This document shows, piece after piece, positions 18,759 to 30,648 of a stretch of DNA of 64,000 nt; the stretch's first letter is position 1; each line of letters opens with the position of its first letter. The stretch comes from Acidipropionibacterium jensenii DSM 20535. GTDB taxonomy: Bacteria > Actinomycetota > Actinomycetes > Propionibacteriales > Propionibacteriaceae. A program made the translations under genes and the position numbers. The DNA lies in the NCBI RefSeq assembly GCF_000425285.1, contig NZ_AUDD01000008.1:1-64000 (forward strand), given 5' to 3'. The notes beneath the pieces were generated by a model. The model saw only the letters and a program-made list of their open reading frames with translations. It was not told the origin of the DNA and searched no databases.

Positions 18759-19163
18759 GTGGAAACCGCTACTGACTTCGAGAAGCTCGGATTGCATCGC
18801 GGTCAGGTCGTTCAGGAACTCGGATGGGACGACGACGTCGATGAGGATCTGCGCCAACAGGTGATGGAGACGATCGACGGCGACCTCATCGAGGACGCCG
18901 AGGAGGCCGTCGACGTCGTCCTGTTGTGGCTGCGCGCCGATGACGGTGACGTGGCCGACGGTCTGGTCGACGCGATGCGCGACCTCTCCGGCGACGGGTA
19001 CGTCATCCTGGTCGCCCCCAAGGTCGGCCGGGACGGGACGGTCGACGCCACAGACCTCTCGGAGGGGGCCGAGGCCGCCGGAATGGTGCTCACCTCGACC
19101 CACAACGTGTCCGAGGACTGGCAGGCCCACAAGGTGGTCCGCCCCAAGGGAGTGCGCCGCTGA
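18759..19163 (+). CDS. DUF3052 family protein
   Basis: This small acidic actinobacterial protein (134 aa) has unknown function. The GTG at 18759 is preceded by GGGGAG. The opening TDFEKLGLHRGQVVQELGWDDDVDEDLR and later DVVLLWLRADDGDVADGLVDA are family signatures. It is soluble, with no cofactor motif. It sits between aceE and an aldo/keto reductase gene, separated from each by non-coding sequence. The aceE association recurs in actinobacteria (general knowledge), but the functional link is undetermined. Confidence 0.88.
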   Translation: METATDFEKLGLHRGQVVQELGWDDDVDEDLRQQVMETIDGDLIEDAEEAVDVVLLWLRADDGDVADGLVDAMRDLSGDGYVILVAPKVGRDGTVDATDLSEGAEAAGMVLTSTHNVSEDWQAHKVVRPKGVRR

Positions 19164-19211
19164 TTTCGGCCCTCGGGCCGGTCGGGGGCCGGAGATGTAT
19201 AGGGTTGGCCC

Positions 19212-20222
19212 ATGGCTGTCAGCACCTACATCGCCGCTCCTGACCGATACAACCAGATGGAGTACCGGCGCTGCGGTGCGTCGGGGCTGGTGCTGCCCGA
19301 GGTCTCGCTGGGACTGTGGCAGAACTTCGGCGATCTGCACCCGGGGGGCACTCAGCGCGCCATCCTGCGGAAGGCCTTCGACCGGGGCATCACCCATTTC
19401 GATCTGGCCAACAACTACGGTCCGCCCTACGGCCAGGCCGAGCTGAACTTCGGACGGATCTTCGCGACCGACCTCAAGCCGTACCGCGACGAGCTCATCA
19501 TCTCGTCCAAGGCGGGCTACGACATGTGGCCCGGGCCCTACGGCCAGGGCGGAGGGACGCGCAAGTACCTCATCGCCTCCTGCGACCAGTCGCTCAAGCG
19601 GATGGGCCTGGACTACGTCGACATCTTCTACTCCCACCGGTTCGACCCGGACACCCCGCTGGAGGAGACGATGGGGGCGCTGGACCGGATCGTGCGGTCC
19701 GGACGCGCGCTGTACGCCGGGATCTCCTCCTACGATCCCCAGCAGACCTCCGAGGCCGCCCGGATCGCCCGCGATCTGGGCACCCCGATCCTCATCCACC
19801 AGCCGCGCTACAACATGTTCGACCGCTGGATCGAGGATGGCCTGGTCGACACCTGCGAGCACGAGGGACTCGGGATCATCTGCTTCTCCCCGCTGGCCCA
19901 GGGGCTGCTGACCTCCAAGTACCTGCACGGCATCCCGGAGGGTTCGCGGGCCGCGATGGGGTCGCGCTCGCTGGCCCCCGACCAGATCGACCCCTCGACC
20001 CTCAGGACGGTCACCGCCCTCACCGAGATCGCCAAGGACCGCGACCAGACCCTGGCGCAGATGGCGATCGCCTGGATCCTGCGCGATCCGCGGATCACCA
20101 GCGTGCTGGTGGGGGCCTCCTCGATCACCCAGCTCGACTCCGACATCGACGCGCTGCGCACCGACCCCTTCACCGAGGAGGAGCTGGTCCGCATCGAGAC
20201 CGTCCTGGCCGAACGCCGCTGA
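19212..20222 (+). CDS. Aldo/keto reductase (YghZ/L-glyceraldehyde 3-phosphate reductase type)
   Basis: This NADPH-dependent TIM-barrel reductase has 336 aa. The catalytic tetrad is visible: Asp in HFDLANNYGP, Tyr in the same motif, Lys in IISSKAGYDMWPGPYG and His in IFYSHRFDPDTPLEETM. The GPYGQGGGTRKYL block is characteristic of the YghZ/MgrA subfamily, which reduces L-glyceraldehyde 3-phosphate and methylglyoxal. It is monocistronic by spacing (48 bases after DUF3052, 60 bases before the YqeY gene). The physiological substrate here is inferred from the subfamily only. Confidence 0.9.
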   Translation: MAVSTYIAAPDRYNQMEYRRCGASGLVLPEVSLGLWQNFGDLHPGGTQRAILRKAFDRGITHFDLANNYGPPYGQAELNFGRIFATDLKPYRDELIISSKAGYDMWPGPYGQGGGTRKYLIASCDQSLKRMGLDYVDIFYSHRFDPDTPLEETMGALDRIVRSGRALYAGISSYDPQQTSEAARIARDLGTPILIHQPRYNMFDRWIEDGLVDTCEHEGLGIICFSPLAQGLLTSKYLHGIPEGSRAAMGSRSLAPDQIDPSTLRTVTALTEIAKDRDQTLAQMAIAWILRDPRITSVLVGASSITQLDSDIDALRTDPFTEEELVRIETVLAERR

Positions 20223-20282
20223 GGCACCGCCCGGTGCAGCGCCGCTGACACTCGCAACACACAATTTCAGGAGGTATCCCGA

Positions 20283-20744
20283 ATGGGAGCCATCAAGACA
20301 CAGTTGAAGTCCGATCTGGTCGCGGCCATGAAGGCCCACGACGAGGTCGGCAAGTCCACCATCAGGATGGCGATCTCCGCGATCCAGTCCGAGGAGGTCG
20401 CCGGCGACCAGGCCCGCGACCTGAGCGCCGACGAGGAGCTGGCCGTGCTGGCCAAGCAGGTCTCCAGCCGCCGGGACTCGGCCGCCGCCTACCGCGAGGG
20501 AGGACGCGAGGAGCTGGCCGCCGGTGAGGAGGCCGAGATCGCCGTCCTGGAGAAGTACCTGCCCGCCGAACTCACCGTTGAGGAGGTCACCGCGATCGTC
20601 ACCGAGGAGGTGGCCGCCGCGGCCGGGGATGCCAAACCCACCATGAAGCTGATGGGCCCGGTGATGAAGGCCGTCCAGGCCCGTACCAAGGGTCGCTTCG
20701 ACGGCAAGGAGACCTCCAAGATCGTGCGGTCGGCGCTGAGCTGA
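20283..20744 (+). CDS. GatB/YqeY domain protein
   Basis: This 153 aa helical protein is made of the YqeY domain, the same fold as the tRNA-binding tail of GatB in the Asp/Glu-tRNA amidotransferase. Signatures include GAIKTQLKSDLVAAMKA, TIRMAISAIQ, RRDSAAAYREGGREELA and the C-terminal MKLMGPVMKAVQARTKGRFDGK. A very strong AGGAGG site (20269-20274) precedes the ATG. The free-standing form has no proven function and is presumed to act in tRNA or translation biology. The gene ends just before a strong hairpin and the pyr operon leader. Confidence 0.92.
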   Translation: MGAIKTQLKSDLVAAMKAHDEVGKSTIRMAISAIQSEEVAGDQARDLSADEELAVLAKQVSSRRDSAAAYREGGREELAAGEEAEIAVLEKYLPAELTVEEVTAIVTEEVAAAAGDAKPTMKLMGPVMKAVQARTKGRFDGKETSKIVRSALS

Positions 20745-20763
20745 GCCTGCCTGAACTGATTCC

Positions 20764-20800
20764 AGCCCGCCCCGGTCCGTGACACGGACCGGGGCGGGCT
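20764..20800 (+). terminator. 17-bp stem-loop terminator after the YqeY gene
   Basis: AGCCCGCCCCGGTCCGT (20764-20780) and its exact complement (20784-20800) flank a GAC loop. It lies 19 bases after the stop and directly upstream of the pyr operon promoter, insulating the two units. Confidence 0.85.
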
Positions 20801-20804
20801 CGTG

Positions 20805-20975
20805 CTAGGGTGCGGACAACGCCCTTTAAGGTCGATCCAGTGAGGTCGGCAAGGTCGTCAGCACAGTGGTGAGACGGACTGCTCGCGCGGATCGCGCCCG
20901 GTTCGGTCTCTCCCCGACGCCACGCCCTCCGCCAGCTTCGCCGGACGGCATCTCTCATGCGCCGGGAGGAACTGC
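20805..20975 (+). promoter_or_regulatory. pyr operon promoter and PyrR-binding mRNA leader
   Basis: A TAGGGT -10-like box (20805-20810) precedes a leader whose CCTTTAAGGTCGATCCAGTG then AGGTCGGCAAGG block (20823-20854) matches the PyrR recognition hairpin known from Bacillus and mycobacteria (core UCCNGNGAGG; here TCCAGTGAGG, 20836-20845). Further GC-rich inverted segments follow before the GGGAGGA ribosome site (20962-20968) of pyrR. UMP- or UTP-bound PyrR would bind here and reduce expression, by attenuation or by blocking translation. I cannot tell which mechanism applies, as no clear terminator with a U-tract is present. Confidence 0.75.
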
Positions 20976-21542
20976 ATGCCCGATCAGCTGCCCGATGACG
21001 AGGTCCTCGTCATGGACGCCGATGCGATGCGCAGGGCACTGACCCGGATCTGCTACGAGATCGTCGAACGCAACCGTGGCGCCGAGCAGCTCCTGCTCGC
21101 CGGGGTGCGCAGCCGCGGGGCCCAGCTCGCCGCCCGGATGGCCGCCCGTCTCGGAGAGGTCGAGAGGGTCGCGGTGCCGGCGGTCGACCTGGATGTCCGC
21201 GCCTACCGCGACGACCTGGTCGAGGAGCGGTTCGAGGCCCAGTTCGCCGATCCCAATCCTGGCCTTCCCGAGGACCTCTCCGGACTCACCGTCATCATCG
21301 TCGACGACGTGCTGTACACCGGGCGCACCACCCGTGCCGCGATCGACGCGGTGATGGATGTCGGGCGTCCCGCGGCCGTGCAGCTGGCGGTCCTGGTGGA
21401 CCGCGGCCACCGCGAACTCCCCATCCGGGCCGACTTCGTCGGCAAAAATCTTCCCACCGCGGTCGAGGAACAGGTCGTCGTGCGGGTCGCCGAGGTCGAC
21501 GGCCTCGACGAGGTGGCCATCAGGAAGGCGGCACGACGTTGA
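20976..21542 (+). CDS. pyrR: PyrR, pyrimidine operon regulator / uracil phosphoribosyltransferase
   Basis: This RNA-binding regulator senses UMP/UTP and has some uracil phosphoribosyltransferase activity. It has 188 aa, as expected. The PRPP-binding loop is IIVDDVLYTGRTTRAA (about 109-124), and the RSRGAQLAARMA segment matches the family's RNA-facing surface. The ATG at 20976 has GGGAGGA upstream. Its own leader carries the target site, so autoregulation is expected. The 3' end overlaps pyrC by four bases; in most actinobacterial pyr operons pyrB stands in that place. Confidence 0.95.
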   Translation: MPDQLPDDEVLVMDADAMRRALTRICYEIVERNRGAEQLLLAGVRSRGAQLAARMAARLGEVERVAVPAVDLDVRAYRDDLVEERFEAQFADPNPGLPEDLSGLTVIIVDDVLYTGRTTRAAIDAVMDVGRPAAVQLAVLVDRGHRELPIRADFVGKNLPTAVEEQVVVRVAEVDGLDEVAIRKAARR

Positions 21543-22882
21543 GCAACAGGACACTTCTCACCGACCTCACGATGCTGGAGGGAGGCACCCCGGTGCCCTC
21601 CCAGGTGCTGGTCTCCGACGGCCGGGTGGAGGCGATCTCACGGGGCCGCAGCAGTGCGCTGGACGGGGCCGAGGCCGCCCGGATCAGCCTCGGCGGCGCC
21701 CTGCTCACCCCGGGCCTGGTCGATCTCCACGACCACCTGCGCGAACCCGGCCAGGAGGACAAGGAGACCATCGCCTCCGGCACCGCCGCGGCCGCCCGCG
21801 GCGGCTGGACCACCGTGTGCGCGATGCCCAACACCACCCCCGACCCCTACAACCCGGGCCTGATGACCCAGCTGAGGGAGCGGATCGTCCGATCCGCCAG
21901 CGTCAAGGTGCTGCCCTACGCCCCGATCACCGTCGGACTGACCAGCGAGGAGCTGGTCGACGCCGAGGCGATGGTCGCCGCCGGTGCGGTCGCCTTCTCC
22001 AATGACGGCAAGGGAGTCCAGAGCGCAGGGGTGATGTACGACGCGATGAGGGCCGCCGCCCGGCACGGGCGGCCGGTCGCCGCCCACGCCGAGGACAACT
22101 CGCTGGTGCGCGGGGGAGTGATCAACGCCGGCCGCAAGGCCGAGGAGCTCCACCTGCCGGGCATCACCCGGCTCGCCGAGACCGTCCAGGTGGTGCGCGA
22201 CCTGGCGATCGCCGAGGTCACCGGGGCCCACTACCACCTGTGCCACGCCTCCACCCGCCAGTCCATCCGGGCGCTGCGCCGGGCCCGGGCCGACGGCGTC
22301 AACGCCACCGCCGAGGCCGCCCCCCACCACCTGCTGCTGGCCGACGAGGACATTCCCGCCGACGACGGCTTCTACAAGATGAACCCGCCGCTGCGCAGCC
22401 GCGACGACGTCGAGGCGATGGTCGAGGGGCTGTGCGACGGCACCCTGTGCGCCATCGCCACCGACAACGCCCCGCACACCGCCGCCGAGAAGGACTGCTC
22501 CTTCCGCGACGCCGCTTTCGGGGTGATCACCAACGAGCACACCTTCGCGCTGCTCTACACCAGCTTCGTGCTGGCCGGCCGGTTCCGGCTCGACCAGCTC
22601 GTCCACTGGCTCACCGACGGCCCATCCGACGCCTATCAGCTCGGTCCCGCCGGCCGCATCAGGGTCGGCGGCCCCGCCGACCTGGCGGCCTTCGACCTGA
22701 CCCGGGAGGTCACCATCGACCCCGAGCGGTTCGCCGGGATGGGCCGCAACACCCCCTTCGCCCGACGCCGGGTGATCGGCGACTGCGTCCTCACCATGGT
22801 CGACGGACAGCTCGTCCACCGCGCCGCGCCACCATCCAGCTCACTTCAAGAACCCACCACAGACGGGAAGGACCAGGCATGA
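21539..22882 (+). CDS. pyrC: Dihydroorotase (PyrC)
   Basis: This catalyses the reversible cyclisation of carbamoyl-aspartate to dihydroorotate. It has 447 aa, class I dihydroorotase of the amidohydrolase superfamily. The metal-binding HxH is DLHDHLREPG, with downstream His ligands in AAHAEDN and HYHLCHAST, and the catalytic Asp in IATDNAPHTAAEK. The start is a TTG at 21539 that overlaps the pyrR stop (TTGA), implying coupling. No other start with better spacing is seen at this end. It overlaps carA by four bases. Its substrate must come from PyrB, which is not encoded in this window. Confidence 0.94.
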   Translation: MSNRTLLTDLTMLEGGTPVPSQVLVSDGRVEAISRGRSSALDGAEAARISLGGALLTPGLVDLHDHLREPGQEDKETIASGTAAAARGGWTTVCAMPNTTPDPYNPGLMTQLRERIVRSASVKVLPYAPITVGLTSEELVDAEAMVAAGAVAFSNDGKGVQSAGVMYDAMRAAARHGRPVAAHAEDNSLVRGGVINAGRKAEELHLPGITRLAETVQVVRDLAIAEVTGAHYHLCHASTRQSIRALRRARADGVNATAEAAPHHLLLADEDIPADDGFYKMNPPLRSRDDVEAMVEGLCDGTLCAIATDNAPHTAAEKDCSFRDAAFGVITNEHTFALLYTSFVLAGRFRLDQLVHWLTDGPSDAYQLGPAGRIRVGGPADLAAFDLTREVTIDPERFAGMGRNTPFARRRVIGDCVLTMVDGQLVHRAAPPSSSLQEPTTDGKDQA

Positions 22883-24045
22883 CCACCCGAACACTGCTAC
22901 TGGCCGACGGCACCAGGTACGTCGGCGAGGCCTTCGGCGGGGAGGCCGAGGTGACCGCCGAGGTGGTGTTCACCACCGGCATGACCGGCTACCAGGAGAC
23001 CCTCACCGACCAGTCCTACAACGGTCAGATCGTCGCCTTCAGCTACCCCCTGATCGGCAACACCGGCATCAACCGCGACGACATGGAGAGCCTCTTCCCG
23101 ACCACCTCCGGGGTGATCTGCCGGGAGGTCCCCAGACTCGCCTCCAACTGGCGCAACCGCACCAGCCTCGACGTCTTCCTGAGGCTCCACCACATTCCCG
23201 GGCTGGCCGGCATCGACACCCGGTCCCTGGTCCGCCGGCTGCGCACCGAGGGAGTGATGAAGGGGGCCCTGCTGGGTCCCGACGCCGACCTGGAGGTCGC
23301 GCTGGAGAAGCTGCGCAGCACCGAGCTGCCCACCGACCAGGTCGCCCAGGTCTCCACCCGCACCGCCTACCCCAGCCCGCTGGGGGGCTACTCGGTGGTG
23401 CTCTTCGACTTCGGTCTCAAGCACTCCATCCTGCGGGAGCTGGCCAAGCGCGGCTGCGCCGTCACCGTCGTCCCCCACAACATCACCGCCGAGCGGGTCC
23501 GCGCTCTGGCCCCTGACGGGATCATGCTGTCCAACGGTCCCGGGGACCCCAAGAGCCTCACCGGGGTCGGCGAGGTGATCGCCGAGCTCGAGGAGGAGTA
23601 CCCGATCTTCGGGATCTGCCTGGGCCACCAGCTGCTCTGCCTGGCCAACGGGGCCGACACCTACAAGCTGCCCTTCGGCCACCGCGGCTTCAACCACCCG
23701 GTCAAGGACCTGCGCACCGACCGGATCGACTTCACCAGCCAGAACCACGGCTACGCCGTCGACCCCGAGTCGATCCCCGGAACCGAACTGGAGATCACCC
23801 AGATCGAGCTCAACGACCGCACCGTCGAGGGGGTGGTGCACCGCAGGCTGCCGGCCATGTCGGTGCAGTACCATCCCGACGCCGCCGCCGGGCCGCACGA
23901 CGCCGCGCACATCTTCGACGACTTCATCGCCCTGATGGATGCTCGCCGCACCTCCCACCCCACACCCCGGGACATGTCCCAGCCGGTCCTGGCGCGCGGC
24001 GCCGTGACCCGCGCCCTGATGCCCGCCACCGAAGGGAACCACTGA
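22879..24045 (+). CDS. carA: Carbamoyl-phosphate synthase small subunit (CarA)
   Basis: This is the glutaminase subunit; it releases ammonia from glutamine for CarB. It has 388 aa, starting at ATG 22879 within the pyrC stop (ATGA). The class I amidotransferase triad is present: Cys247 in GICLGHQL, and His and Glu equivalents in [13 protein letters not shown], where the usual HPE reads HPD. The N-terminal [11 protein letters not shown] and [15 protein letters not shown] blocks are typical. The HPE-to-HPD change replaces the third triad residue with a shorter acid; the third residue is often dispensable, so activity is still likely. It feeds both pyrimidine and arginine synthesis. Confidence 0.96.
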   Translation: MTTRTLLLADGTRYVGEAFGGEAEVTAEVVFTTGMTGYQETLTDQSYNGQIVAFSYPLIGNTGINRDDMESLFPTTSGVICREVPRLASNWRNRTSLDVFLRLHHIPGLAGIDTRSLVRRLRTEGVMKGALLGPDADLEVALEKLRSTELPTDQVAQVSTRTAYPSPLGGYSVVLFDFGLKHSILRELAKRGCAVTVVPHNITAERVRALAPDGIMLSNGPGDPKSLTGVGEVIAELEEEYPIFGICLGHQLLCLANGADTYKLPFGHRGFNHPVKDLRTDRIDFTSQNHGYAVDPESIPGTELEITQIELNDRTVEGVVHRRLPAMSVQYHPDAAAGPHDAAHIFDDFIALMDARRTSHPTPRDMSQPVLARGAVTRALMPATEGNH

Positions 24046-27000
24046 TGCCACGCCGCACAGACCTCCACCGGATCCTCGTCATCGGGTCGGGGCCCATCGT
24101 CATCGGCCAGGCGGCCGAGTTCGACTACGCCGGCACCCAGGCCTGCCTGGCACTCAAGGAGGAGGGCTACGAGGTCGTCCTGGTCAACTCCAACCCGGCC
24201 ACCATCATGACCGACCGGGAGATCGCCGACCGGGTCTACATCGAGCCGATCACCCTCGAGTTCGTCTCCCAGATCCTGCGCCGGGAGCGCCCCGACGCGA
24301 TCGTGCCGACCCTCGGCGGGCAGACCGGCCTCAACATGGCCGCCCAGCTGGCCCACTCCGGGATCCTCGACGAGCTGGGCATCGAACTGCTCGGCACCAG
24401 TCTGGACGCCATCCAGAAGGCCGAGGACCGCGACCTGTTCAAGCAGCTGATGGATGAACTGGGCCAGCCGGTCCCCGACTCCGACATCGTCCACACCGTC
24501 GTCGAGGCGGTGGAGGTGGGCAACCGGATCGGCTACCCCCTCATCGTCCGACCCGCCTACACCCTGGGCGGGACTGGCGGCGGGATCTGCGACAACGAGG
24601 CCGAGCTGGTCCGCGTCGTCGGCAAGGGGCTGGAACTGTCCCCGATCACCGAGTGCCTGGTCGAGCAGTCGATCGCCGGGTACAAGGAGATCGAGTACGA
24701 GATGATGCGCGACTCCGCGGACAACACCATGGTGGTCTGCAACATGGAGAACTTCGACCCGGTCGGCGTCCACACCGGCGACTCCATCGTCTTCGCCCCC
24801 ACCCAGACCCTCACCGACCGCGAGCACGAGATGCTGCGCGACGCCTCCATCACGATCGTCCGGGCGCTCGGCATCGAGGGCGGCTGCAACGTCCAGCTGG
24901 CCCTGGACCCCGACTCCTTCGGCTACTACGTCATCGAGGTCAACCCCCGGGTGTCGCGGTCCTCGGCGCTGGCCTCCAAGGCCACCGGCTACCCGATCGC
25001 CAAGATCGCCGCGAAGATCGCGGTCGGACTCACCCTCGATGAGATCCGCAACCCGGTCACCGGCACCACCTGGTCGATGTTCGAGCCGATGCTCGACTAC
25101 GTCGTCGCCAAGATCCCGCGCTGGCCCTTCGACAAGTTCGCCCGCGCCGACCGGCGGCTGGGAACCCAGATGAAGGCCACCGGCGAGGTGATGTCGATCG
25201 GCCGGACCATCGAGGAGTCGCTGCTCAAGGCGGTCCGCTCCCTGGAGATCGGGCTGGACCACATCGACGACCCGGAGGTCGCCAACCTGCCCGACGACGT
25301 CCTCGAGGAGAGGCTGTTGCGCGCCCGCGACGACCGGCTGTTCTGCGTCGCCGAGGCCATCCGGCGCGGCCGGACCATCGCGGAGCTGCACGAGCAGACC
25401 CGCATCGACATGTTCTTCCTCGACAAGGTCGCCCACATCCTGGAGATCGAGGACCGGCTGCGGGTGACCCCCGGCGACACCGAGTCGCTGTGGGTCGCCA
25501 AGCGCAACGGGTTCTCCGACTCGGCCATCGCGCGGCTCTGGTCGCGGACCCCCGATCAGGTGCGCACCGCCCGACAGGAGGCTGGACTGCGGCCGGTCTA
25601 CAAGATGGTGGACACCTGCGCCGGCGAGTTCGCCTCCGAGACTCCCTACTTCTACTCGACCTATGAGGTGGAGAACGAGTCGGTGCGCTCGGACCGGCCC
25701 AGCATCCTGGTGCTGGGTTCCGGGCCGATCCGGATCGGCCAGGGAATCGAGTTCGACTACGCCACGGTGCACTCGGTGCAGGCCATCCAGGGCACCGGCC
25801 ACGAGGCGATCATCATGAACTCCAACCCGGAGACGGTCTCCACCGACTTCTCGATCTCCGACAAGCTGTACTTCCAGCCGCTGACGGTCGAGGACGTCCT
25901 GGACGTCATCGAGCTCGAGCAGCCCGAGGGAGTGATCGTCCAGTTCGGCGGCCAGACCGCCATCAACCTGGCCAGTGCGCTGGCCGCCCACGGGGTGAGG
26001 ATCCTCGGCACCCAGCTGGAGGATCTCGACCGCGCCGAGGACCGGGAGGGGTTCGAGAAGCTCCTGCAGAGTCTGGACATCCCCCAGGCTCCCGGCGGAA
26101 TGGCCCACAATCCGGCCGAGGCCCTCGAGGTCGCCGGCACCCTGGGCTACCCGGTGCTGGTGCGACCCTCCTATGTCATCGGCGGGCGGGCGATGGCCAT
26201 CGTCAATGCCCCCCACGAGCTGGAGCGCTACATGCGCGAAGCAGTCCACGTCAGCCCCGACCGGCCGATCCTCATCGACCGCTACCTCCAGGGCCTGGAG
26301 TGCGAGGTCGACGCCATCTGCGACGGCGAGCAGGTCGTCATCCCCGGGATCATGGAGCACATCGAGAGGGCCGGGGTGCACTCCGGCGACTCGATGGCGG
26401 TCTACCCCCCGCAGCGGATGGGCGAGGAGGTCAAGCAGCGGATCGTCGAGGTGACCACGAAGCTGGCCCTGGGGCTGAACACGAAGGGCATCCTCAACAT
26501 CCAGTTCGTCGTGATGGACGGCATCGTCTACGTCATCGAGGCCAACCCGCGGGCCTCCCGCACGGTTCCCTTCCTGTCCAAGGTGACCGGGGCCTCGATG
26601 GCCGAGATCGCCACCCGGGTGATTCTGGGGGAGAGTCTCGAGAGTCTGGGGATGTCCCCGGGCCTGATGCCCGAGTCGAGCCGGATCCATGTGAAGTCCC
26701 CGGTCTTCAGCTTCTCCAAGCTGGATCTGGTGGACTCCCACCTCGGCCCGGAGATGAAGTCCACCGGCGAGGTGATGGGGTCCGACGACACCCAGGCCAA
26801 GGCCCTCTACAAGGCCTTCGAGGCCGCCGGGCTGCACGTCCCCGAGTACGGCAAGGTGCTGTTCACGGTGGCCGACGACTCGAAGGCCGAGGCCCTTGAA
26901 CTGGCTCGCCGGTTCGACCGGATCGGCTTCCAGCTGGTCGGCACCAAGGGCACCGCCACCTTCTTCCGGGAGGCAGGCCTCAACATCGACATCGCCCACC

Positions 27001-27233
27001 GGATCGGCTCCAGCCAGGACGGCAGCACCGAGTCGGTGCTCGATCTCATCTCGCGCAACGGCTGCGACGCCGTCATCAACGTGATGACCAACGGCCAGGA
27101 GACCATCATCGACGGCAAGCAGATCCGGCGGGCCGCGATCGGTCGAGGGATCCCGCTGTTCACCTCGCTGGACACCGCCTCGGCGATCTGTCAGGTGATG
27201 GAGTCGCGGGCCTTCTCCACCGAGGTCATCTGA
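24045..27233 (+). CDS. carB: Carbamoyl-phosphate synthase large subunit (CarB)
   Basis: This makes carbamoyl phosphate from bicarbonate, ammonia and two ATP. It has 1062 aa, full length. Two homologous ATP-grasp halves can be followed: the first opens with [19 protein letters not shown] and the second with [18 protein letters not shown] near residue 555. The C-terminal MGS-like allosteric domain ([18 protein letters not shown] onward) binds UMP/ornithine in relatives. Its ATG shares one base with the carA stop (TGATG). The Asn in [11 protein letters not shown] and the potassium/ATP loops are intact in both halves. Confidence 0.97.
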   Translation: MPRRTDLHRILVIGSGPIVIGQAAEFDYAGTQACLALKEEGYEVVLVNSNPATIMTDREIADRVYIEPITLEFVSQILRRERPDAIVPTLGGQTGLNMAAQLAHSGILDELGIELLGTSLDAIQKAEDRDLFKQLMDELGQPVPDSDIVHTVVEAVEVGNRIGYPLIVRPAYTLGGTGGGICDNEAELVRVVGKGLELSPITECLVEQSIAGYKEIEYEMMRDSADNTMVVCNMENFDPVGVHTGDSIVFAPTQTLTDREHEMLRDASITIVRALGIEGGCNVQLALDPDSFGYYVIEVNPRVSRSSALASKATGYPIAKIAAKIAVGLTLDEIRNPVTGTTWSMFEPMLDYVVAKIPRWPFDKFARADRRLGTQMKATGEVMSIGRTIEESLLKAVRSLEIGLDHIDDPEVANLPDDVLEERLLRARDDRLFCVAEAIRRGRTIAELHEQTRIDMFFLDKVAHILEIEDRLRVTPGDTESLWVAKRNGFSDSAIARLWSRTPDQVRTARQEAGLRPVYKMVDTCAGEFASETPYFYSTYEVENESVRSDRPSILVLGSGPIRIGQGIEFDYATVHSVQAIQGTGHEAIIMNSNPETVSTDFSISDKLYFQPLTVEDVLDVIELEQPEGVIVQFGGQTAINLASALAAHGVRILGTQLEDLDRAEDREGFEKLLQSLDIPQAPGGMAHNPAEALEVAGTLGYPVLVRPSYVIGGRAMAIVNAPHELERYMREAVHVSPDRPILIDRYLQGLECEVDAICDGEQVVIPGIMEHIERAGVHSGDSMAVYPPQRMGEEVKQRIVEVTTKLALGLNTKGILNIQFVVMDGIVYVIEANPRASRTVPFLSKVTGASMAEIATRVILGESLESLGMSPGLMPESSRIHVKSPVFSFSKLDLVDSHLGPEMKSTGEVMGSDDTQAKALYKAFEAAGLHVPEYGKVLFTVADDSKAEALELARRFDRIGFQLVGTKGTATFFREAGLNIDIAHRIGSSQDGSTESVLDLISRNGCDAVINVMTNGQETIIDGKQIRRAAIGRGIPLFTSLDTASAICQVMESRAFSTEVI

Positions 27234-27237
27234 ACCG

Positions 27238-29158
<1,921 letters not shown>

Positions 29159-29159
<1 letters not shown>

Positions 29160-29869
29160 TGGACACCTCCCGCCCGATCATCGCCCTCGACCTGCCCAGC
29201 GCCGACCAGGCGCTGGCGCTGGTCTCACGGTTCGGCGACGAGAAACTCTTCCTCAAGGTGGGGATGGAGCTGTTCTACGCGTCGGGCCCCGGCATCGTCG
29301 GACAGCTCAAGGACGCCGGCCACGACGTCTTCTGCGATCTCAAACTCCACGACATCCCCAACACCGTCAAGCGGGCCGCGGCCAGCCTCGCCGGGCTGGG
29401 GGCCGATCTGCTCACCGTCCACGCCGCCGGCGGGAGGGCGATGATGGAGGCCGCCGTGGAGGGGCTGTCGGCCGCCTCCAACGACCCCTCGGTGGTCGCC
29501 ATCACCCAGCTCACCTCGACCAGCGAGGAGGCGATGCACACCGAGCAGCTCATCGAGGTGCCGCTGGCCGAGTCGGTGGTCCACTACGCCCAGCTGGCCC
29601 AGTCCGCCGGACTGGCCGGAGTGGTGTGCTCGGCCTGGGAGGCCGCCGGCATCGGCGAGGCGACCGGCGAGTCCTTCCTGCGGGTCACCCCGGGAATCCG
29701 GCCGACCGGCGCCGCGGTCGGCGACCAGGCCCGGGTCGCCACCCCCGAGAAGGCCCACTCGATGGGGTCCAGCGCCATCGTGGTGGGACGGCCCATCACC
29801 CGTGCCGAGGACCCGGTGGCCGCCTACCACGCCATCCGGAAGGCCTGGAACAGCGGTCAGCAGAGCTGA
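29159..29869 (+). CDS. pyrF: Orotidine-5'-phosphate decarboxylase (PyrF), type 1
   Basis: This decarboxylates OMP to UMP, the last step of the pathway. It has 236 aa and starts at ATG 29159, sharing a base with the pyrD stop. The catalytic Asp-Lys-Asp network is in [14 protein letters not shown]; the substrate-phosphate loop is VTPGIRP and the C-terminal [17 protein letters not shown] closes the barrel. It is the compact type 1 form (Bacillus/E. coli-like), whereas many actinobacteria such as Mycobacterium carry the longer type 2 form. Confidence 0.95.
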
Positions 29870-29974
29870 CCGCCATCGCCTGACACCACCACCTGCAGCA
29901 CAGCGCCTCTGGCAACCCGGCGCCCTGCACATCACGGGGCCCCGCGCGGCTCAGTCCATCCTCAAGGAGCACAG

Positions 29975-30625
29975 ATGACCATCTCCAATCCCACCCTCGC
30001 CCACTCCGTCGCCGAGGCGCTGCTGTCGGTCGGCGCCGTCTCGCTGTCACCCGACGAGCCGTACACCTGGGCGTCGGGGATGCACTCACCGATCTACTGC
30101 GACAACCGGGTCACCCTCTCCGACCCGCCCGCCCGCTCCCTCATCGCCGACGGACTGGCGACCCTGGTGAGGGAGAACTTCGGCCGGGTCGATGTGGTGG
30201 CCGGCACCGCCACCGCGGGGATCGCCCACGCGGCGCTGGCCGCCGACCGGCTGGGCAGGCCGATGATCTACGTCCGGTCCAAGCCGAAGGACCACGGCCG
30301 CGGCAACCAGATCGAGGGCCGGATGGCCGCCGGCTCGGCGGTGGTGATGGTCGAGGACCTCATCTCCACCGGCGGCTCGGTGCTGGACGCCGCCGCCGCG
30401 GTGGAGCGCGAGGGGGGGACCGTGCTCGGCGTCTTGGCGATCTTCTCCTACGAGCTGGAGAAGGGCAGGCAGAACTTCGAGAAGGCGGGGCTGCCGCTCT
30501 TCACCCTGTCGAACTACCCGACCCTGGTCGAGGTCGCCGCCAAGTCCGGGCAGATCACCGCCGCCCAGCAGCAGACCCTGGCGACCTGGTCGTCGGATCC
30601 CCAGGCCTGGTCCGACGCCCACTGA
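29975..30625 (+). CDS. pyrE: Orotate phosphoribosyltransferase (PyrE)
   Basis: This joins orotate to PRPP to give OMP. It has 216 aa. The PRPP loop is [18 protein letters not shown], and [13 protein letters not shown] is the flexible catalytic loop with its conserved Lys/His. It follows pyrF after 105 bases, the only sizeable gap inside the operon, with an AAGGAG ribosome site (29963-29968). It is the last gene; the convergent fructosamine-kinase gene ends 23 bases downstream, and no strong hairpin separates them. Confidence 0.95.
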   Translation: MTISNPTLAHSVAEALLSVGAVSLSPDEPYTWASGMHSPIYCDNRVTLSDPPARSLIADGLATLVRENFGRVDVVAGTATAGIAHAALAADRLGRPMIYVRSKPKDHGRGNQIEGRMAAGSAVVMVEDLISTGGSVLDAAAAVEREGGTVLGVLAIFSYELEKGRQNFEKAGLPLFTLSNYPTLVEVAAKSGQITAAQQQTLATWSSDPQAWSDAH

Positions 30626-30648
30626 GGACCGTCCCCGGCCCCCCCTGC

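Noticed and set aside
22240-22878. An N-terminal extension of CarA by 213 codons
   Set aside because: The extended frame runs through pyrC and is arginine/proline-rich without motifs. ATG 22879 overlaps the pyrC stop and matches CarA N-termini.
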